Shown here: positions 5,086 to 9,231 of the stretch, one piece after another
Position numbering within the stretch: the first letter of the stretch is position 1
Layout of the letters: every line of letters starts with the position of its first letter
Source of the DNA: Clostridiales bacterium
Lineage (GTDB): Bacteria; Bacillota; Clostridia; Christensenellales; Aristaeellaceae
Direction of reading: 5' to 3'
Assembly: GCA_004552515.1 (NCBI GenBank)
Contig: SFOF01000075.1
Location: 1 to 9,231, forward strand
DNA: 9,231 nucleotides
The notes under the pieces: model-generated
Told to the model about the DNA's origin: nothing
The model's input: the letters and a program-made list of their open reading frames with translations, nothing else
Database searches by the model: none
Program-made: the position numbers and the translations under genes

Positions 5086-6852
5086 TTATTCCGCGATGAT
5101 TTCCGCTTTGTTGAAGTCGTATACGAGCGTTCCGCTCGCACCGGCGACGCGGACGACTCTCGATCCTGTTTCGGACTGCGCATAGGGCGAATCGAACAGC
5201 TTATACGGGAAAGCGGGCGACACGCCGTTCACCGCGCGCGCCATGCCCTGCATTTCGACCGTGCGGCCGCCGCTCGTATAGGCCAGGCGCATCGTCTCGG
5301 GATCGAACGACACGGGATTTGAGAGGATGCGCTCGATAAACTGCTCAAGGCTGTCCTCCGCGTCCGAAATTTCGATCACAACGCCGTGCTTTTTGCCGTC
5401 GGACACCAGCTCATAGCGGTCGTTGTCCGGCAGCATGGGCGCGACGCGCTGAACGCTCCTGTCGGCCTCGGCGATCCAGTGAAAGCCGCTGCTGCCGTAA
5501 AGCGCGATATACACGCCGCCATAGGCCGCGAACATCCAGCCGCCGCGCTCTTCAACGCGCTCCATCACGTCGCGGTTCATGTAGGCATTAATATAGAAAT
5601 ACTGATGCGCGCCGGTTTGAACGTGCGAATTGGTCAGCGCGCCGTGATCATGAATGTCATAGGTGGCCAGGATCACGTTTTTGTCGCAGAAGGTTTGTAC
5701 GCAGCGGCAATGCAGATCGCCCGTCCACTGATTGTGCTCCTTGAAATCGCCCGGATGATGCGTAAACACCTTCGCGCGCGGCTCGCCCACGATCATCGCG
5801 TCCATCTCGTGCTGCTCGTGATGCGCATACCACTCCTGCGCCGAATCCTCCGGATAGGGATCCTGCCGGTTGATCGCGCCAATGATATAGCGCGGCGTGA
5901 CATAGGTGTACTTGCTGATGCGCCCCTCCAGCACGGCCTGCGGAATGCAGTGAAGGTGCTTCGATTCCTTATTGACGTATGCCATATTCCGTCCAACCGC
6001 CAGCTCATAGAGCGCGTGGCCTGGCCTGTAGTCGCTCATCATACAGTCGCAGGGCGGACAATCGCACTCATCCTCACGCGCGCCGCCGAAATAGTAGCCG
6101 GTCAGCGTGCCGCCGTGAATGGCGTTGAGCGCCGAGGGCGGATAGATGCGCCCGTGCGCGCCGCCATACTGAACGCCCACGCTGTCCATGATAACGTCCA
6201 GCAGCAGTATGTCGAGCATCATCGCGGCGAGCTTCCTCAGCCGCTCGTCCCGCGCGAAGGAGCGCAGCAGCAGCAGGCACTTGAACACCACCGTCATATA
6301 GCCGTAGGAATCGAACTCTCCCCAGCCCGCGCCCGCGCGATACAATATGTAGTTTTTCAGATAATCCTCTTCCTCATCCAGCAGCTCGCCGCCGCGCCTG
6401 CCCAGATAGGCGATCGTCTTATCAGCATAGAACATCGCCGCCAGATAGAGCGCCGTGTGGTGCAGCAGGCGGTGATTTTCCGATTCGTACATGCTTTCAA
6501 AGTTCTTTTCGAGAAAGAAGCGGTCGATCAGCCGCTTCGTCTCCGGCTCGAGCCGGTCGGGGGCGTGATACAGCGCGCCCGCCATCCCCAGCGCCGCGAA
6601 TGTGCTCTCGCCGCGCGGATCGCGTCCATGGGGATGCGGCTGATCGAACCAGAGCGCCGTATTGCGCAGCCGCTCGTTGGCCGCCGCGAGATTGCGGTTC
6701 GCCCACAGGTTCAGCGCCGCGTCCTCGCCGTAAATGTCCGTCTTGTAATCATAGGTATAGCCCTGCGTCTTTTCATCAATGCGGCGCGCGCGGCGCTCTG
6801 CGAAGGTACTTTCGGCCTGCGCCGCCCTCGCCTGCGTATCGGCATAAAACAT
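5086..6852 (-). CDS. Uncharacterised alpha/alpha-toroid (heparinase II/III- or glycosidase-like) protein with a cysteine cluster
   Basis: This 588-residue protein is not one I can name. The N-terminal 250 residues are helix-rich and contain SENHRLLHHTALYL (124-137) and GWGEFDSYGYM (177-187). SENH/TENH and E-x-x-S-x-x-Y motifs of this kind occur in (alpha/alpha)6-toroid lyases and glycoside hydrolases. The C-terminal half (about 390-588) looks beta-rich, like the beta-sandwich of such enzymes. Between them, CDCPPCDC (263-270) is a striking tight cysteine cluster, and HCRC occurs at 381-384; either might bind metal. The N-terminus MFYADTQARA is not a signal peptide, so action is probably cytoplasmic. 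The start is ATG 6852-6850, 6 nt after GGGGGAG; longer in-frame starts would overlap the upstream gene. It follows the sialidase-like gene by 14 nt, suggesting joint processing of a glycan-derived substrate. Lyase versus hydrolase cannot be decided here. Confidence 0.7.
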   Translation of the reverse strand: MFYADTQARAAQAESTFAERRARRIDEKTQGYTYDYKTDIYGEDAALNLWANRNLAAANERLRNTALWFDQPHPHGRDPRGESTFAALGMAGALYHAPDRLEPETKRLIDRFFLEKNFESMYESENHRLLHHTALYLAAMFYADKTIAYLGRRGGELLDEEEDYLKNYILYRAGAGWGEFDSYGYMTVVFKCLLLLRSFARDERLRKLAAMMLDILLLDVIMDSVGVQYGGAHGRIYPPSALNAIHGGTLTGYYFGGAREDECDCPPCDCMMSDYRPGHALYELAVGRNMAYVNKESKHLHCIPQAVLEGRISKYTYVTPRYIIGAINRQDPYPEDSAQEWYAHHEQHEMDAMIVGEPRAKVFTHHPGDFKEHNQWTGDLHCRCVQTFCDKNVILATYDIHDHGALTNSHVQTGAHQYFYINAYMNRDVMERVEERGGWMFAAYGGVYIALYGSSGFHWIAEADRSVQRVAPMLPDNDRYELVSDGKKHGVVIEISDAEDSLEQFIERILSNPVSFDPETMRLAYTSGGRTVEMQGMARAVNGVSPAFPYKLFDSPYAQSETGSRVVRVAGASGTLVYDFNKAEIIAE

Positions 6853-6866
6853 AGCTTTCTCCCCCA

Positions 6867-7943
6867 CTATTCCAATTCGATTTTCCGGATGCTCAGCCGC
6901 GCCAGACACGCGCCCTCCTCCGGCCCGCCGCTGCAATAAGCCGCCAGCAGCGCGTTATCCCGCGTAAAGAACAGCGCCGTATAGCAATAGCCGTGGCCCT
7001 CTTCCTCCTCGATGATCTCAGGCTCGCTCCACGACGCGCCGTCGTCGTCGCTATGCGCCATGACCAGCGGCGTGCGCCCCCAGCCCGCGCTCGATTTTGC
7101 GCGGCCATTGTATTCGGGGATCGGATTCCACACCGCGTACAGCCGCCCCGAGGCATGGCGCGCCATGCTCATGGGCGACACGGGCGAGGTAAAGCGCGAA
7201 GGCTGCGCCGCCGTCCAGTGAAGCCCGCCGTCCATGGAAAACGTCTCGTACTGGAAGCCCATGTCCGTGCGGTAAAAGCCCCACAGCGCGCCGCTCTGCT
7301 TCTCGATCACGCCCGGCTCCTGCAGGCCGGTTTTCGAGCCGGTGAAGGGCGGAAACACAATATCGTCCGCCGGCAGCCAGCTTTCGCCGTCGTCGTCCGA
7401 ATAGACCCACACGCCCGAGGCGCGGTAGTCGATGTGCGCGTTCTCGCCGCTTTTCGCGCGGCCGTCCGAGCGGTGATGCGCCAGGGGCAGTATCAGCCGC
7501 CCGCTCTTTAAGCGAATGACGCGCGCGTTGTTGACCACATAATGCCCCTGCCCGACGTTCTCAAGGCAGTCGATGCGTTTATAAAACGTCTTTCCCTCGT
7601 CAGCCGAGCGCGAAAGATAGACGCGATAGATCTGCGGCGGCTCCTTGGCGATGCAGATCGCGCCCAGATCGCCGTTTTCCATGCGCAGAAGCGACAGGCT
7701 CATGATGTTCTTCACGCCGAACGACGCGGCCGAGAGCATGACATCCGGCTCAGTCCACGTCTCGCCCTCGTCGCGGGAGACGCAGAACACGATGTCCGAC
7801 GGCGCGTCGTCGAACCACGCGCCCGTAAAACGGCTGTAGGCAAACATCAGCGCGCCGTCCTTCATGCGCAGAAACGCGCCCTCGCTGTGCCGCGTATATA
7901 CGCCGTCCGGCTTGAAGAGCGCCGTCAATCGTCCCTTTTCCAT
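6867..7943 (-). CDS. Sialidase-like (Asp-box/BNR) beta-propeller protein, probable exo-glycosidase
   Basis: This 358-residue protein carries five Asp boxes (S-x-D-x-G-x-x-W/F) at 56-63, 113-120, 182-189, 236-243 and 298-305, the hallmark of the six-bladed sialidase propeller. The family's LQEPGVIE (207-214) with Glu209, YRT (Arg225) and HGYCYTALFF (317-326) are also present; in sialidases a Glu-Tyr pair and arginines form the active site. Sialidases release terminal sialic acid or related sugars from glycans. No signal peptide or anchor is seen, so a cytoplasmic role on imported oligosaccharides is likely. I chose ATG 7943-7941, 7 nt after GGAGG; the ATG six codons upstream lacks a comparable ribosome site. 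It is the first gene of a two-gene operon. Exact sugar specificity is unknown, and many such propellers are not true sialidases. Confidence 0.85.
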   Translation of the reverse strand: MEKGRLTALFKPDGVYTRHSEGAFLRMKDGALMFAYSRFTGAWFDDAPSDIVFCVSRDEGETWTEPDVMLSAASFGVKNIMSLSLLRMENGDLGAICIAKEPPQIYRVYLSRSADEGKTFYKRIDCLENVGQGHYVVNNARVIRLKSGRLILPLAHHRSDGRAKSGENAHIDYRASGVWVYSDDDGESWLPADDIVFPPFTGSKTGLQEPGVIEKQSGALWGFYRTDMGFQYETFSMDGGLHWTAAQPSRFTSPVSPMSMARHASGRLYAVWNPIPEYNGRAKSSAGWGRTPLVMAHSDDDGASWSEPEIIEEEEGHGYCYTALFFTRDNALLAAYCSGGPEEGACLARLSIRKIELE

Positions 7944-7963
7944 GGCATATCCTCCGTCCATCG

Positions 7964-7992
7964 TTGATTTGCCGTTGAGTTCATGTTATAAT
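7964..7992 (+). promoter_or_regulatory. Candidate rightward promoter, upstream site
   Basis: TTGATT (7964-7969), a 17-nt spacer, and a perfect TATAAT (7987-7992). It faces and overlaps the leftward promoter of the sialidase-like operon, so polymerase could occupy only one at a time. It would add a long leader to the kinase transcript; function is uncertain. Confidence 0.45.
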
Positions 7993-7998
7993 GATAAC
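7985..7998. promoter_or_regulatory. Inverted repeat GTTAT-N4-ATAAC over both -10 boxes
   Basis: A perfect 5+5 bp inverted repeat overlaps the -10 boxes of the two opposed promoters. It could be a repressor operator, but AT-rich -10 sequences form short palindromes by chance. Confidence 0.3.
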
Positions 7999-8019
7999 GC
8001 ATTTCGCGGCGCGAATCAA
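7991..8019 (-). promoter_or_regulatory. Promoter of the sialidase-like/toroid operon
   Basis: The minus strand has -35 TTGATT (8019-8014), a 17-nt spacer and -10 TATCAT (7996-7991). This gives a leader of roughly 40 nt before the ATG at 7943. Confidence 0.65.
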
Positions 8020-8086
8020 GAGCGTGCGATGATTTTGCGGCGTTTTTTGTGGATCGCAGAGACTGCGGCGCGGCTTCGTTTTCGCG

Positions 8087-8115
8087 TTGACAGTTTTCGT
8101 TCGAAATGCTATACT
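8087..8115 (+). promoter_or_regulatory. Promoter of the two-domain kinase gene
   Basis: A perfect -35 TTGACA (8087-8092), a 17-nt spacer and -10 TATACT (8110-8115). The start would be near 8122, about 60 nt ahead of the ATG at 8185. Confidence 0.85.
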
Positions 8116-8184
8116 GAACCAGAACGTTATGCGGATTCTTACGCCGCTCCGACGCACCCATATAATAATGAAGGGATTTTTGCC

Positions 8185-9231
8185 ATGCTGCGCGCGCTTC
8201 TTCGCTCCCATGCTCAACGCTATCCCCAAATGCAGGCGACCGACTGCGCCAAGCTGATCTATCAGTCCGCTTTCGCCGGCGGCCACCTCGTTTCGTCGCC
8301 CGAATACGCCCTGAACCGACTGAAGTCTGAATGGAACGCTTCCGCGCCCGGCCGCTATGTTCCGCTCCTTGAGCCGGTCGGAAACGGCGTGTCGCGGCTG
8401 TATATCGAGCCTGCGCGCCGCATGGGTCTGCGCCCTGAAACGGTCAATGCGCTGTTTGTGCAGACCTCGGTCTGTTTCGAGAAAAACGCTGCGCTGTTCG
8501 AGCATGAAATGGCCGAAGCCGCCGCCATGGCCGACGAGGGTCTGCTGCCCTTTTCCGGCGACGATCTGCGCGCGCTGGCGGAGAGCTGCCGCAAAACAGA
8601 CTTTGCCCCGTTCAGCCACAGCGCCGTCTATCGAGAAGCCTACGCTCCCGCCTACCGGCTTGTTTTAAACCAAAGTCTGCGTTCTCTGGCCGTGTTTGCG
8701 GCCGTCGACGCGCTGCTGAGTGAAAAGGGCTGCGCGCGCGTGGCCATCGACGGGTGCAGCGGCTCGGGCAAGAGCACGCTGGGGCGGCTCCTTGGCGGCA
8801 TTTATGGCGCGCAGCTGTTCCATATGGACGACTTTTTCCTGCCGCACGAGCGCAAAACGCCGGAGCGGCTGGCCGAGCCAGGCGGCAACGTCGATTACGA
8901 ACGTTTCCAGAGCGACGTGCTCGATCATCTGGACGAGGATCGCTTTTCCTATCGCCCCTATGTCTGCCACGAGGGCGCGCTGGGCGAGGCGGTCGTTGCC
9001 GAAAGGCGGCCCGTTCAGATCATCGAGGGCAGCTACAGCCAGCATCCCCGGCTGAACGGACGCTATGACCTGCGCGTTTTCCTCACGCTAAGTCCTGAGG
9101 CGCAAAGCGCGCGCATCCTGAAGCGCAACGGCGCGGCCATGCACGCGCGCTTCATGAACGAATGGGTGCCGCTGGAAAACCGCTATTTTGAAGCGTTTCA
9201 CATACTGTCTCAGTCGGACATCGTCTACTGG
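8185..9231 (+). CDS. Two-domain uridine-kinase-like P-loop protein (partial at right edge)
   Basis: The frame is open for 349 codons to the window end. Start ATG 8185 lies 8 nt after AAGGGA. Residues 1 to about 170 form a domain I recognise from Clostridia kinase-like proteins but cannot assign a function (motifs RYPQMQATDCAKLIYQ and FAGGHLVSS at 29-37). Residues from about 185 on are a uridine-kinase/phosphoribulokinase-type domain: Walker A GCSGSGKST (190-198), FHMDDFFLP (212-220) in the substrate-binding region where uridine kinase has its acidic residues, RLAEPGGNVDYERF, IIEGSYSQHP (Glu281), and a lid-like RILKRNG (310-316). The reaction would be ATP-dependent phosphorylation of a nucleoside or similar small molecule in the cytoplasm. 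The sequence ends at SQSDIVYW, probably close to the true C-terminus. The kinase fold is secure; substrate and N-domain role are unknown. Confidence 0.85.
   Translation, partial: MLRALLRSHAQRYPQMQATDCAKLIYQSAFAGGHLVSSPEYALNRLKSEWNASAPGRYVPLLEPVGNGVSRLYIEPARRMGLRPETVNALFVQTSVCFEKNAALFEHEMAEAAAMADEGLLPFSGDDLRALAESCRKTDFAPFSHSAVYREAYAPAYRLVLNQSLRSLAVFAAVDALLSEKGCARVAIDGCSGSGKSTLGRLLGGIYGAQLFHMDDFFLPHERKTPERLAEPGGNVDYERFQSDVLDHLDEDRFSYRPYVCHEGALGEAVVAERRPVQIIEGSYSQHPRLNGRYDLRVFLTLSPEAQSARILKRNGAAMHARFMNEWVPLENRYFEAFHILSQSDIVYW

Larger units (their letters stand above)
7944..8184. promoter_or_regulatory. Divergent intergenic region with overlapping promoters
   Basis: These 241 nt lie between divergent genes. 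They hold one leftward promoter (8019-7991), two rightward promoter candidates (7964-7992 and 8087-8115), an inverted repeat (7985-7998), and a direct repeat GTTTTCG at 8078-8084 and 8093-8099 that brackets the -35 at 8087. I see no RNA gene or terminator. Confidence 0.6.

Noticed and set aside
3941..5086. Minus-strand open frame of 381 codons opposite the GpsA-like gene
   Set aside because: The plus frame has clear dehydrogenase motifs, a promoter and a terminator; the mirror frame has none.
5386..6939. Plus-strand open frame of 517 codons opposite the toroid gene
   Set aside because: Antisense shadow with low-complexity composition and no ribosome site; the minus-strand gene has a Shine-Dalgarno and tight operon spacing.
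7981..8619. Minus-strand open frame of 212 codons over the intergenic region and the start of the kinase gene
   Set aside because: It opposes the kinase N-domain and spans three promoter candidates; the product has no recognisable features.
1..9231. CRISPR arrays, tRNA or rRNA genes, insertion sequences
   Set aside because: I saw no regularly spaced repeats, tRNA-like cloverleaf with a T-arm motif, transposase motifs or terminal inverted repeats anywhere in the window.

Overview
This window looks like a GC-rich member of the Bacillota (a Clostridia-type, probably gut-associated genome). The evidence is a textbook T-box tRNA-sensing leader, strong AGGAGG-type Shine-Dalgarno sites, TTGACA/TATAAT promoters with 17-nt spacers, a T-tailed intrinsic terminator, and gene families common in anaerobic Clostridia (indolepyruvate:ferredoxin oxidoreductase, a two-domain uridine-kinase-like protein). 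Species cannot be named from the sequence. The GC-rich composition produces long antisense open frames, which I have not called as genes.

Left region, minus strand (about 2951 to 1): a promoter, a T-box riboswitch whose specifier triplet reads UAC (tyrosine), an intrinsic terminator, and an unusual second hairpin that covers the Shine-Dalgarno. Then come an AMP-forming acyl-CoA ligase (975-2609) and, 15 nt further on, the indolepyruvate:ferredoxin oxidoreductase alpha subunit iorA (959 to the left edge). Ligase plus IOR under a tyrosine sensor suggests salvage of aryl acids: activate an arylacetate to its CoA ester, reductively carboxylate it to the arylpyruvate, then transaminate it to the aromatic amino acid. 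However, the iorA frame changes identity near position 119. From there to the edge it encodes the cysteine-rich C-terminal tail of an oligopeptide ABC transporter ATPase, so it is either a real fusion or deletion scar or an assembly chimera.

Middle region: a TIM-barrel sugar isomerase/epimerase-like gene (2962-3840, minus) is divergent from a GpsA-like NAD(P)-dependent dehydrogenase (3974-5023, plus), which has its own promoter and a strong terminator at 5041-5082. Convergent with the latter is a minus-strand two-gene operon reading from 7943 down to 5086: an Asp-box sialidase-like beta-propeller protein, then a large predicted alpha/alpha-toroid protein of unknown specificity with a CDCPPCDC cysteine cluster. 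Neither has a visible signal peptide, so both probably act in the cytoplasm on imported glycan fragments.

Right region: a 241-nt intergenic stretch with overlapping, opposed promoters and a small inverted repeat precedes a plus-strand two-domain protein. It has an unknown N-terminal domain followed by a uridine-kinase-like P-loop domain, and it runs off the right edge.

The most interesting element is the leader at 2617-2951. It appears to combine transcriptional (terminator/antiterminator) and translational (Shine-Dalgarno hairpin) control, and the freed 3' arm of the terminator is complementary to the anti-Shine-Dalgarno strand.
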